Shown: one piece after another, positions 11,345 through 22,188 of the stretch | Numbering within the stretch: position 1 is the first letter of the stretch | Layout: the number at the start of each line of letters is the position of its first letter | Assembly (NCBI GenBank): GCA_025642065.1 | Contig: JAODUP010000517.1 | Span: 336,501 to 400,500 of the forward strand | Reading direction: 5' to 3' | Length of the DNA: 64,000 nucleotides | Origin: Paralvinella palmiformis | Lineage: Eukaryota; Annelida; Polychaeta; Terebellida; Alvinellidae | The notes under the pieces: model-generated | Told to the model about the DNA's origin: nothing | The model's input: the letters and a program-made list of their open reading frames with translations, nothing else | Databases searched by the model: none | Program-made: the position numbers and the translations under genes

Positions 11345-14300
11345 TAAAACTAATTCAAAAAAATTATAATTAAGAAGACTGTATTGGAGTGATTCAACTA
11401 GCATCCCAATTTGAGACATCCAATTTGAGACAAATATATCCACCTCTTTGACCCTGCGTATACTAAAAACTGGAGATTTTATACTTTAAGAACCAGAAGT
11501 TACGATTCATGCATGAGCAAAAATAATAAGAAATTTCAGCTCAAGTCTGAACAGGAATAAATATTTCAAAATTTCGTGCATATAAAATAATAAATGAGTA
11601 GGAATAATTAAAATATCATATGTATTGATTGATAGCTAACTCATTGTCAAATCAGGGTTTAAGATCTGTAATCTTGATTATTGTGCTAGCTTGAACAAAA
11701 CATAATAACAATCACAATAATTTTTATAGTTCTTTAATGAACACAATTTGCTCTTGTATGATAAACCACAACATATTTTTACATACACATAAATGAATAA
11801 GTTCCTCAACATCTACGCGGTTAATTTGAATAAGCTTCCCTGTCTAATTAGAGACTACTAAAAAAACATTCACTCTATGTTATTTCAATTACAGACAGAA
11901 ACTCCAAAACGCATTAGAGCCATCATTAAGTAAAACGGTAGTGTGACTAAAAAGGTGTTCAGTCAGTTCTGTATACGAATAATGTTATGTCAAACCCAAG
12001 AAGTGGCTCAATTCTCAATAGTTTACACTTTAACATTTTAAAATACCCTACGGAATTTGATATTTTTACAAAGCAGTGTAGCCCAGATTTTATCATGTTG
12101 CAACATCACTTATTCAACAGTCATTTTTCATATCTTTTTGTTGAGGGAGTTTTAAACACATAATATTAGTTCATCTGATCAAAAACAAAAATGTATTTGT
12201 TAAAATGTATGTAATATTAATATCTGTGGTAAAAACTGCAACATAAAAACAGAAGTAAAGAATTATTTGTAATGTAAAATTTTACACTCCAATACATTAT
12301 AAAACAGTATATCGGGGGGCCCTACTATACATAGTTCCATAAAATACCCCAAAACAGACCAGACCTTTAGCATTGACACAAATGTCAATTACACTTGTGA
12401 TATTTATAAATATAATATGGAATTGTAAACTTATAGCAATATAATATACAGCGTATACAGAGGAATATAGATACTGAACAATGCTAGCACTGAGTTTAGT
12501 AACGAATGCTATAAAAGAAATGACCATTTAAATATGTAATTTTTCATTTGTATAACAAAATCTTATATAACGGAAATAATGGTAGTCCAGCCAGATAACC
12601 ATCTATTACAATGTATTTGTTGTTGTCTGAGTGTCCATCATTGTTATAATCATCACAGTCACATAATAAACCAAATGCTGTCATCTACTTGTTTGTGTGT
12701 GCGACAATTAGCATAACAATGATATGGTTGAATTAGGAGATACTGTGACTCTCTGACCACATTAGGCCGTTCTGTGGATTGGTAGAAGATCACAGTTCAT
12801 GCGAACCAAACACCAAGACACACACAGAGAGAGAGAGAGAGAGATATTGGACTGTCCAGAAACTACTGGTACTCAAACTTTACCCCAAGTATGTTTTTAA
12901 CCATCCACTCATAAGATAACAGTTAATCATGTAGTAGATTCATTATCAGTAGGGATACAGCAATAACTGAACACAGAGAACCGGACCCCCAATACAGAAA
13001 TTATGCAAAATATCAGACAATAGCACACATCTTAATGAAATAAATCATCCCATTTTGTTACTGTAACACATTATACCTCATTATGCACACATACACACAC
13101 ACATCAATAAATAGCATATGAAATATTCTTACAATGTAGTGAAATATATTTAAAGAGTACGGTTCTGATCATGGGCACCAAAAGTGTTATATGCATGCTA
13201 AAAACTAAATTCAAACAAGGTATTTACGACAATAGTTGTATGAATCATATTCACAAAGCAGACCTTGGAGATGCATGTTTTGACTTTGAGAGGATGCGAA
13301 ATATCCAGAATGGAGATAGCTGTGTTTGGTTGTTAAGTTTAGGCATTTAAATAAGGGAACAAATTGACTCCACCATAAACCTCTGTAGTGAGATTAGGCC
13401 TTTAACCTCCTATATTTAAGAGCAAGCAAAAGTGATTACAAGTAATTTTATTACATGACATGTTTCTTTTAACACTGCTCTCGTGTTCATGTCACTCCTC
13501 AAGACCACTTGTCAGAAACGACCCATTATATGCAGGACTTGAATATTCAGATGTCATATTTGGCTAAATACTAAAAACAACTATTTGCGTTTGAGTCATA
13601 TATGGCCTTATCTTTTACAAGTAAACAGAATTCTTTATTTAGTTTTACTAAGCTTTCATAAGAGAAAATTAAACTTTGATTTTTTAAATTTTGGCGTATT
13701 AAGTTGGTAGCACAGGCACACGTGATCAGCGCTGTGCACATAAACCTTTCATTGCATAAACACCAAATAAAAAGTCAGGGCTCTTCTGTGTGCCTTTACA
13801 GCTGACGCATAAACACAATTTGTATCTATTGAAAATAACTTATATTATAAAATGGTTTCTTCAAGGGTAATGCCAATATGTGGCAATAACATGTATTTTA
13901 GTATCAGCTTGTATGCACACAAATACAAATATATGTATGTTTAACTTCCATTCTAGCAGTAGGTTAGTATTCTAAATGTTTCATAATTATTATGATTGAA
14001 ATTTATACCGTCACAGTTGCCGAACACACAAAGCTAATCCTTTAACCTTGCTAATGAGAGGTCCGTTCATTGTCTAAAACTCTATACTGAAGATCAGCTT
14101 ATAAAAGGATAAATGGCTTTACAGCAACAAATTCAATTATGCAATGTCACTGATTCTTCATTGTACCCACACAATCTCTCGTACACATACCACAGTAGCA
14201 TCGTCATTTCTAAAAATAGTGCACTGTGATTCGTATTCTTGCTTTGCATTCTAAGTGTAAATCTTTACAAACTTGTGTTTGTCATGCTTCAGAGTGTTCA

Positions 14301-14600
14301 CTTACAGTTACACCAGTAGGCAAAATGAAAGCACTGGTGATGGTTGTATCATCTACTAGAGTATAGACACAAAGGAGTAAAAATCAAAATGACAACAGTT
14401 TGTCTCGTGTCATGCTACAACAAACTCTGACTGACTTGAACCGATCAAAGTTTTGCTTGGCTAGTGTATAGCTCCAAAATAGAGCTGAGGGTGATGTATT
14501 ATTTACAGCATTTACAGCACAGTAATAAAATGTTGGAAATAAATTAGTTTCTCCCACACATGATATGAACCCTTCAGTCCCTGAACACAGTAGTACCATG
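11345..14600. other. AT-rich non-coding stretch
   Basis: No gene or family recognised. It holds a short GA tract (12,827-12,844) and a short CA tract near 13,085-13,102. Confidence 0.55.
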
Positions 14601-14618
14601 AAAATGTAAATGTTGCTG

Positions 14619-14765
14619 TTTTACAGCCACCTTTGTGCACAAGATAGGCTCCAAAGGCAATGTGGAGAAGTGAAGGATGAAACACCATTCTGACATAGCC
14701 CAGTCGGGATTTGAATCCAGATGCTATAGATATGTGGCCAACAGCACTACCAGTAAGGTGCCCCA
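14619..14765 (-). mobile_element. tRNA-SINE family 1
   Basis: Reverse-strand copy. The family body (TTTCATCCTTCACTTC and CCTATCTTGTGCACAAAGG on the reverse strand) precedes a tRNA-like head with GGATTCAAATCCC (14,707-14,719) and ends at GGGGCACC near 14,765. The 3' tail is lost or diverged. Confidence 0.75.
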
Positions 14766-14799
14766 TAAAAACTGATGAAGTTACCCTCTAAAGTGAGTG

Positions 14800-14895
14800 A
14801 GTCATTTGCCTTGCCGACCCGGTGCTGGTCACATACAGGACACACTGAGGCAAGAGACAACTCCCTAGGGAAATATCCCACAAACATGGACAAGA
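14800..14895 (-). mobile_element. SINE family 2 fragment
   Basis: The reverse strand carries TTTGTGGGATATTTCCCTAG followed by GGGAGTTGTC, the signature of family 2. It directly abuts the GGAATTG MITE-like element on its right. Confidence 0.5.
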
Positions 14896-14933
14896 ATTGG
14901 ATTGAACTGGAGCAGATTTACAGTTCAATTATC

Positions 14934-15254
14934 AGACAGTTGGGTCAATTCCAAATCAAATTTATCAATTCAATTTACATACTCCAAATCAGTGATTAGA
15001 GTAGGTACTCCGAATAGTTTATATTCCAAGTAGGATTGTCATGAAAGAAATATATATTTTATGAATTAAAAAATAAATGGTAAAATGTTTGGGTTAAAAT
15101 TATTTTGGTAGCAAACTTCAATTCCAAAATTGCCCTTCAATTCCACATTTTTAAATAAGCAATTCCAAAATTGCCCTTCAGTTCCACAATTTTAAAATAA
15201 GCAATTCCAAAATTGCCCATCAATTCCCAAATTTCATTGACCCCATGTCTGTCA
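14934..15254 (-). mobile_element. GGAATTG-rich MITE-like element, copy 2 (complete)
   Basis: The left end reads ACAGTTGGGTCAATTCC on the + strand. The right end, read on the - strand, is ACAGACATGGGGTCAAT. These are imperfect terminal inverted repeats. The body matches copy 1 at 1-262 in opposite orientation. Between about 15,118 and 15,240 it carries three tandem units of about 41 bp with the core CAATTCCAAAATTGCCC. Length is about 320 bp and there is no coding frame. It looks like a non-autonomous DNA transposon. A target-site duplication is not clear; CAG flanks both ends. Confidence 0.7.
15118..15240. repeat. 41-bp tandem repeat inside the MITE-like element
   Basis: Three units of about 41 bp, each with CAATTCCAAAATTGCC followed by AATTCC-CA-TTTTAAATAAG. 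Absent from copy 1, so it expanded after the copies diverged or was lost there. Confidence 0.8.
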
Positions 15255-15394
15255 GTGATATAACCATTGTATCCCTGATGAGTCTAAGAAGGCCTCTAAA
15301 AACTAGTGAAATAAAACAGTTATTTTAACAAAAAAGCACAGTATATATCATGATGAGGAGCTACTTCCGATGAAATCAACATGTTCAGAAGAAA

Positions 15395-15482
15395 CAACCC
15401 ACAAATACACGCAATGCTGGGAATCGATTCCAAAACATGAAGTTCTACATACAGTTCAGCACTCTACCGATCATCCAATATG
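15395..15482 (-). mobile_element. tRNA-derived SINE family 2
   Basis: The reverse strand shows GATCGGTAGAGTGCTGAAC (A-box region), GGAATCGATTCCCAG (B-box region) and TATTTGTGGGTTGTTTC. It belongs with the copies at 11,225 and 16,045. Confidence 0.6.
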
Positions 15483-15556
15483 AGCAACCTACATCGGACT
15501 TGTTAGAATTAATTAAATGAAACGCAAACTAACAACGAGTTTGTTTAAACTAGCGA

Positions 15557-15733
15557 ATGGATGGATGATTGGTGTTTAATGGCCACCTTTGTGTACATGG
15601 TAGGCTAAATGGGCTAAGCGACCTCCAAATGTAATGAAGTGAGTCAAAGATGGAGCACCCTTCAGATATGCCCATACCGAGATTCGAACTTAGATAGTAG
15701 TGATCTGTTGTCCAACACGCTACCAACTAGAAT
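15557..15733 (-). mobile_element. tRNA-SINE family 1, near full length
   Basis: Reverse-strand copy. From the right it shows a tRNA-like head, GTTCGAATCTCGG (B box, about 15,678-15,690), GGGTGCTCCATCTTTGACTC, GCTTAGCCCATTTAGCCTAC and the tail CATTAAACACCAATCATCC. It matches the + strand copies at 2,825 and 26,815. Confidence 0.8.
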
Positions 15734-16044
15734 GAAAGCTATAGGAATAAAAATTGACATTAACAACAACAACTACATAATAAATAGTTGTACAAAACCA
15801 GTGAAGTGTTATTCTCTGGAAGGCAGGATGTTTAGATAGCGCAGAAATTTTTTTTCCAATTCAACACCACAGACAGATTATGCTAACATTTAATTGTATG
15901 AAAGAGCTTGACAAATATACTTGTACCAATCAACATTATCATCCAATGTAGAATACTGAAAGATATACATCCTTTTTTTAATGAACGAGTGGCTTAATTA
16001 GATTTGTTACTCTAAGTTATACTTGGGACCAAAACAAATATGAC

Positions 16045-16165
16045 AGTGGGCCAACTCGCTAAGAAAACATCCCACAAATATACCATAGGGAGCTCTGTTT
16101 GACATAAATCGTAATCTGAATATCTGCAATACATTACAGACCTTTAGATTTCGCATTACTATACC
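16045..16165 (-). mobile_element. SINE family 2 fragment
   Basis: Shares TATTTGTGGGATGTTTTC and the GCGAGTTGGCCC extension on the reverse strand. The tRNA head is decayed. Confidence 0.45.
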
Positions 16166-16454
16166 ATGTCGGTAAAATCATTGAACCAAAAGTTTGTTTC
16201 CCATGATAATTATATAGGGTAAGACTATTCAGTAAAACTAAACTATACATTATTTTTTTTAAGTTTCTGATATCACACAACTGGAGTGTCTGACACAATT
16301 ATATGTGTGCGTTCATCGTGCCATACAGTATATTGCGTTACGTATACAGTTGTAATAAAACATATCTTTATTTTATTGTGTTAACTGTAAGCTCAAACTA
16401 TTTCAGTAAGAGTGAGACATGATTGATTTACATATATTATTTTGTTCTCTCTAT

Positions 16455-16790
16455 TTAAAATCGCTTGTATTTTTCTATACAGATTTCAGCTGCTCTGATT
16501 ATCTTCTTCATTTAAGTTACTATCACCCCCAAGCAGTAATTTGTTGAGGTATCGTAGATTACCTTCAATAGCCATGCCACTATCTCCCTGACCGGTCCCA
16601 GCATATAATCTCTTATGTTTGTATACTTGGTATAATTCAGCGGATAGTGTGTTGTTGTTTCAATGTGGTTGTAACAATGAGTACAATATGGTGAATCAAC
16701 GATGCCCAAGCTACTCAGCTGTTGTTTCAAGTGGCTTAAAGCCTCATACGAGTATGGAATATCTTCCTCTGCCTCTGCTGAGATATTGCG
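16455..16790 (-). pseudogene. LINE ORF2 C-terminal zinc-binding domain (zf-RVT-like)
   Basis: The reverse strand reads LSHLKQQLSSLGIVDSPYC, then THCYNHIETTTHYPLN and YTKYTNIRDYML. This is the Cys/His-rich tail of many LINE reverse transcriptases (pattern C-x2-C, ET..H, C/N..Y..R). After a frameshift it continues as LLLGGDSNLNEEDN and AAEICIEKYKRF, the usual end of that domain (N-x-x-I ... F-I-x-x-T-x-R-F). The expected second Cys of 'LNC' is replaced by Tyr-Thr context, and frames are broken on both sides. It represents the last ~100 residues of a LINE of a different type from families A and B. No RT core is nearby. Confidence 0.65.
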
Positions 16791-17244
16791 GTTTTGTTAT
16801 TAATTATTGTGTTAAATTTGAATCATGTGTCTGAAAACATAACAGTTATGCAATACTTATACCTTTCAGCTAATAAGTAAAATCAATAGAAACATCTAAG
16901 AATTATTACTAAAGAGCAAGGGCATATTTATGCATTGGTATTGCACCTCCAAAGTATTTCAGTGTCAGTGTTACAGAAAAAACATTGGACACATCGTTTT
17001 GATGTTGCCAGCCCGACAATTGTCACTATAATGTCGGTCTAAATGTCTGAGGACCACTCAACAATCATCCATTATTATTTTTCTGTATTTTAGCATATAC
17101 CCGCCTGTACACCGGAATTACCGGTACAGAGTCAGTTCATAATATTTACCGAAGTACATCGAGTACACTTTTTAATGTTCCTGTATTGATTTTTCGTCAC
17201 TCACGTGCAGAATTCGTTTGGGTAGTTTGTGTTCACCTCAGTAA

Positions 17245-17532
17245 CTTCCCAGTACCTCTACATTTGGTCCCAGTACCTCTACAGTTGTCCTGTGTTTCTA
17301 CACTTTGTCCCTGTACCTCGATATTTGTCCTGTGTTTCTTCACTTTGTCCCAGTACCTCTATATTTGTCCTGGGTTTCTACACTTTGTCCCAGTACCTCT
17401 ATATTTGTCCCAGTACCTCTACATTTGTCCTGTGTTTCTACACTTTGTCCCAGTACCTCTAAACTTTGTCCCAGTATTTCTACATTTGTCATGTGTTTCT
17501 ACATTTTGTCCCAGTACCTCTACATTATGTCC
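17245..17532. repeat. 20-bp minisatellite with alternating A/B units
   Basis: About 14 copies. Type A is TTTGTCCCAGTACCTCTACA and type B is TTTGTCCTGTGTTTCTACAC, often alternating to give a 40-bp higher-order period. The unit has no stop in any + frame, so three overlapping open frames (up to 147 codons, 17,186-17,629) cross the array. They are a by-product, not a gene. Confidence 0.9.
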
Positions 17533-17562
17533 TATTGTTAACAACATTAACATAGGACATAA
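17525..17562. repeat. Hairpin terminating the minisatellite
   Basis: TTATGTCCTATTGTTAA pairs with TTAACATAGGACATAA around a CAACA loop. It forms a 16-bp stem with one bulged base. The left arm includes the last TGTCC of the array. Confidence 0.8.
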
Positions 17563-17649
17563 AGTCAGACAGTTCTTCCTTAGCACTCACGGTATCTTAT
17601 TACGACTAACAATAAAAATTTCAAACTAGAATTAGACCTGTGATTTTAT

Positions 17650-17728
17650 AATCACTGATTATATATATAGACCCAAATTACAGGGTTAGAGCTAGATGTG
17701 TCGTTAAACAACATTCATCCATCCAAAT
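17650..17728 (+). mobile_element. Possible SINE/LINE 3' tail
   Basis: GTGTCGTTAAACAACATTCATCCATCC resembles the 'GACGTTAAAC...(ATTC)n' tail of several invertebrate SINEs and LINEs. Only the tail is recognised; the identity is tentative. Confidence 0.35.
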
Positions 17729-18347
17729 TACAAGGGATACGAATATACATATGATTTTCTCAACATAAAATGTAAGAAAGAGGGCAAATAAAAACCAATC
17801 AACTTATGATTTATACAATCATTATTAGGAATCGGATCATATTTTCACAAAACAAAGGCATCATACATGACAAAGGCAAATAATTTTGATGTGAGCACCA
17901 GATCTAAATAAATGCAGGATATTAAATCAATCTAAACATTTGAAATATCATCATATTCGGAAAGAATAGTGTCAAATATAATATAATAAGCGAGGCCCTT
18001 TTAACATTTTCCTATCGTTATGCTCACAGGAACTCTTTTGATTGGTGCTGCTGACAGGGCAAGTAGATTAGATCAAAATTATCATTTATTTTTAAATCTG
18101 GTATATTTCACCTGCCTATGTATAGACATGTATTTGCAATAAAAACAGACAAATAGAGAAGTCTCTGATAAGATTTGATTATTCAGTGAAGTCAATTGCT
18201 GCTTTGCTGAGTTACCCATAGCCATTTTCACTCTCACTATATAAGTAAAAATTCAAATAACCAAGAACGCATAGCAAGTAAACTGCAATGAATATACAGC
18301 TTTTAATCGGCAACACCGTATAAATAGGTCATGTGTTGTCTTAAGTC

Positions 18348-18930
18348 TAGATTCCATACATGCGTTATGCAAATCAGAATGCGACAAAGAAATGGAAAAT
18401 ATCCGGGCAACCGATTTTTCAGGCCATGGCTGCTAACCACTATATTTGTACTTATCTGCTGCTTCGCCTATCTGGCTTTGTTGAGTAGTTATGTGAGATT
18501 GCACATGTGATTTCCGAACGCGACAAAACGAATCATTCCATGTAGCAATTGGTACGAATGTGAATCGGATGATTGAATCCATACTTTTACGACCCAGGTC
18601 GTAAATTCTGGATTCAACCCAAGAAAAATAGGTAAGAAGGTGAGAGGTGTCTGAAACACATGGCCACTGCAATGTCACATATGCTAGTGCAATGTCGCAT
18701 ATATAGAATCTCGATTTTAAGCCGAGATTCCATACGCGGTATGCATAACACGAATCTGACAAAAAATGGAAAACATGTAAGCGTATAAGTGTGATTCTAT
18801 ATGTGTAACTGTGTATGTGACAAATGCTGAATACAGAATTTTACGAACCGTCTGTAAATTTCTGGATTCAACTGTCCGACACCACCATGTCATATACATG
18901 AAATTTCTGCTTTAGACGCAGAATGGCAGT
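18348..18930. repeat. Imperfectly duplicated, dyad-rich unit
   Basis: Block 18,348-18,405 (GATTCCATACATGCGTTATGC ... CAAAGAAATGGAAAA) recurs at 18,720-18,777. Block 18,531-18,618 (ending AAATTCTGGATTCAAC) recurs at 18,789-18,870. The second copy is about 120 bp shorter between the blocks. Short dyads mark the joints: GAATCTCG/CGAGATTC at 18,707-18,731 and TTCTGC/GCAGAA near 18,905-18,923. No protein is recognised. It is possibly a tandemly inserted small transposon. Confidence 0.6.
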
Positions 18931-19023
18931 TACAGCCAGCTTTGCATCACGGATTATAAGTAGGCCCCTATAGGTATGCAGCTGGAAAAAACTTATTTTG
19001 TAATTGACTTATTCAAGAGACAT

Positions 19024-19031
19024 GTGCACAC
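19024..19031. repeat. Target-site duplication, left (hAT 1)
   Basis: GTGCACAC directly precedes the CAGGG tip of the element and is repeated exactly at 19,628-19,635. Confidence 0.85.
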
Positions 19032-19627
19032 CAGGGAAGGAGTTTACTAGTTTAACCTGGCTTAAAATGGGGTTTTCTCAGAATACAGTATATTGACTCA
19101 CAAATCCATACATTTTATGCACATGAACAGTAGTTGTTTGGTATGCATTTTAAAGATGTTGTTAAGATGCTGACAATTTACACTAATCAACATAATCTAA
19201 TATATGAGATATTATGCTGTTGGTGGAAACAATTAGACACTATTACACTGTACTAATTATATAAGATGTCAAGAAAAAATGTAAGGGCGTGAATCTTGGT
19301 CAATGTGATCTAGCCATTATGCTGCTCCATCTTCCATCAAGTTCAGCCTCAATCGATAGGATTTTCTCCAACTTTGATATGCAGCTTGGTTTGGAGAAAG
19401 CAGTCAAGCTTGTCTCTAGCTATAGTGAACTTCGTGGGGGTGCTGAATGAGACTGGTGAATATCTGAACACTTTTGTTATTGTTTTGTGCAGTATATTGT
19501 TATTTGTGTGCTCAATATAGACAATAAATGTATAATTTGCATTTAGTTGGTTTTCTTGAATCAATTAGTGGTTTTTAGTCCAAAATGGGGGTTTAGCCCA
19601 GCGGTGGGGTTAAACCTGCCAACCCTG
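19032..19627 (+). mobile_element. Non-autonomous hAT element 1 with perfect 8-bp TSD
   Basis: Begins CAGGGAAGGAGTTTA and ends TTAAACCTGCCAACCCTG. Both ends carry the hAT tip CAGGG with GG next to it, and GTTTAACC follows on both arms; the left arm then has GGCTTAAA and the right arm GGCTAAAC. It is flanked on both sides by GTGCACAC. At 596 bp it is far shorter than an autonomous hAT (usually 2.5-5 kb), and it keeps only the transposase C-terminus. An AATAAA at 19,523 follows the stop codon. Confidence 0.85.
19289..19450 (+). pseudogene. hAT transposase C-terminal dimerisation domain fragment
   Basis: The open frame to TGA at 19,448 reads QCDLAIMLLHLPSSSASIDR, then IFSNFDMQLGLEKAVKLV and SYSELRG. 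This is the hAT C-terminal dimerisation region (LP-SSASIERIFSNFG ... LGLEKA-KLV-Y--LRG). The usual stretch of about 10 residues between SNFG and LGLEKA is shortened. The RNase H-like catalytic domain and the zinc finger are absent from the 240 bp between the left tip and this domain. The product could at most be a dimerisation peptide. The frame end and polyadenylation signal suggest it is the original 3' end of the transposase gene. Confidence 0.8.
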
Positions 19628-19635
19628 GTGCACAC
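19628..19635. repeat. Target-site duplication, right (hAT 1)
   Basis: GTGCACAC immediately after the CCCTG end, identical to 19,024-19,031. Confidence 0.85.
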
Positions 19636-19649
19636 ACATATTTGGTGAA

Positions 19650-21385
19650 TTTTTGTCTCATTTTTTTACCCAAACATGTTGAGGTCTTAGTGACTAGGCC
19701 TAGCTTGTTGAGGATTTTGGAAATTGACCATACAAAAAACACAACATGGCCTAACACAATATTGTCATATTACACAGATTTGATTGCGTATGCATGATCA
19801 TGATGATATTGATACAATAATTATAGGCGAGGGCAGGTCACAGAGCAATGTTGCCAGTGACAGTACGTATTTCCTGTTTGCACCTCTTACAACCTTTTTT
19901 GTTGTCGCCAACGCTATCCCATTATTTTCCATACATGACATCACTCAGGAAAAAAATCAATGAAAGAGCGACATCATTTTTGGAATACCTGCATCGTATA
20001 GTCACTTGTTTTGACAGTTACGTATGCTACTTGTTTAATATAAGTTCTGGGCTTGAAAAGCTGGAGTTTTCAAAATGTTTATGGTGAATTGACCTTTCAA
20101 GAGGGTTTTCCAGGGGTGTATTGAAAAACAACGACTATTCCAGGAATGGTATTAATATCAAGTATATTCCAGGATGCGTACAAACCCCGATACATATAAC
20201 ATGTTAAATATTGCCTTCTGAAATATTTTTACGACAACCTGCTCCATGAGCACAGGCATCTTTTGATGATAGGTGTTGATGAACGGTATCCAATTAGGTT
20301 CTCGGGACATTCGGCACCAAGGTTGGGCATGGTTGTAACATATAATCACCGTATCATAGTGGTTTACTGTGAAATGATATAGCAGGCATTATTATTAACT
20401 CTTGATGCATCATACAAAATTGTGACCAAAACATTCCTATGTGAAGTATGGGTTCCAGCTAATCTAATACAAAATATGAGCACAGCTACTCAAATTAAGT
20501 TACAACAGATGAGAGCAGGTGTTGACAAACATTGAATATGCCAATTGCCATCCAACTAGAAGCTGCAATTCCAGTCATGTGAACTAATTCTACTGCATGA
20601 ACAAATTGTGGGCAATATGATGGCGTTCTTTCCTCAGCCCACACAATTTTCTTGCATCCATGGAACTTAAATTATAAATGCAAATAGATATATTTACTGT
20701 TCAAGCGAGTTAAGAACTAGTCCATACTGAGGCCTGGCGTAATGTTTTACAGTTTCATAATCATATAATAAAATGCCCAATCACTGAGAAATGTAGAGCT
20801 GTCATTTCTTTATAAATACTGAAAGTCATAAGATATAGTTTCACGAAAAATGGTAGACTCTAGTTATAAAAAAAATACTAATCCCTATTAATCAAGAGTT
20901 AGGTACTGTAATAGTGGAGTTACTGACATATCTAATCATATGACTATAATGTAATGAGTGAAATGGCTGATGTATGTCAAATCTGCGTTTAGGTCACTGA
21001 ACATGCAGCATAGTCAATGATAATGATAAGTCGTGTTCGGTGGCATAAAAAATGTAGCAAACCAGGTTGTGAAACAATTTTACATTGATTTTTGATAGAA
21101 TTAACAGCATCCAATTTCTCAGATTGGCCTAAACCAATTTGGATTACTAGGGTCTATTTAAAAAATAAACTATTTACTATGTCTAGATGTGTAGACTAGA
21201 GTAAGAGTTGCGTAGATCTAAAGAGGGAGCACTATGAAACGAACAGAGTGCCAAATATTACAGTTGTATGAATTTGGTGATTATGTACCACTCTATCAGT
21301 AAATGTCATAGATCATAGACTAGATCTAGACAGTATGTCTTTGGTGTCTATCACTCTTTGATCGAGAGACAGAGAGAGTAACTCA
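19650..21385. other. AT-rich non-coding stretch
   Basis: No family recognised. A 79-codon + frame at 19,848-20,087 and a 63-codon - frame at 20,158-20,349 resemble nothing I know. Confidence 0.5.
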
Positions 21386-21393
21386 CTAAGACT
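21386..21393. repeat. Target-site duplication, left (hAT 2)
   Basis: CTAAGACT, repeated exactly at 22,914-22,921. Confidence 0.9.
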
Positions 21394-21599
21394 CAGGGCC
21401 GGACAAAATTGGTAGCCCGGACACCCGGGTTTTGTCTTCGGGCTAGCGAGTACCCAAAAACACTAGCCTATACTAGCGTATAATCATTTTCTGCTGGGAG
21501 AAATGCATAGAAGATTTAATCATAAATAATCTCTGCTACAGGCTGAGAATATTAGTCAACACTTTAGATATGTTTAATATCATCAAAAAAAAGCCAGAT

Positions 21600-21835
21600 T
21601 GGGAAGTCAGCAGTCAGTTTTCAGTCAGAGTTGTGAATTATTAGAACTCACTCCCAGCTGAAGTCATTGAAAGCCAGTCAATAAACAGTTTTAAGAACAG
21701 GTTGGATACATTTTGGCATCCAGAGTGATGTAAATAAAGTGTAAATGTACCAGTCAAGACCAGAATAAATAATCAGGCAATGCCTCTATATTCTGAATAT
21801 CTGGTATCAAGTCTTAACAATCACAATGTCAATGG
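21600..21835 (+). pseudogene. LINE family C 3' end nested inside hAT element 2
   Basis: The forward strand reads RVVNY, one stop, then NSLPAEVIESQSINSFKNRL and DTFW. This is the end of a LINE ORF2 (RVVN-WN-LP-EVV-A-S-NSFKNRLD). A short 3' UTR follows with TGTACCAGTCAAGACC, AATAAATAATCA and TCTGGTATCAAGTC. A second copy of this 3' end lies at 23,601-23,665. The copy is 5'-truncated to about 230 bp. Its position inside intact hAT ends shows that it inserted after the hAT. Confidence 0.7.
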
Positions 21836-22188
21836 TGACATGATCTAGGAGTGTTTATTTGATGTGTGTGTGTGTGGGAGGGTTTTGTGTAAAAACAAAT
21901 GAAATGGTTGACCAGAGATGTCAGACACCTTATTCCAAGTTTTCTGAACTGTCAGAAACTTACAATCTGCCTATAAAAGATTCATTCTCATCTATCGATA
22001 CCACATATTCTAGATCTACTTACTTGTGATACCAACGACATCAGTTTCAAAATATTAAATTTTAATCCTTTTTGAAAATACTAACGTTTGTAGTGTACCA
22101 GAACGACTGAATCTGCAAAACAACAGTGAGCTTTCCTTATGAAGGAAGCCAATAGTCCAAAAAAGCGTAAACAAACTAAAGTTTGACG

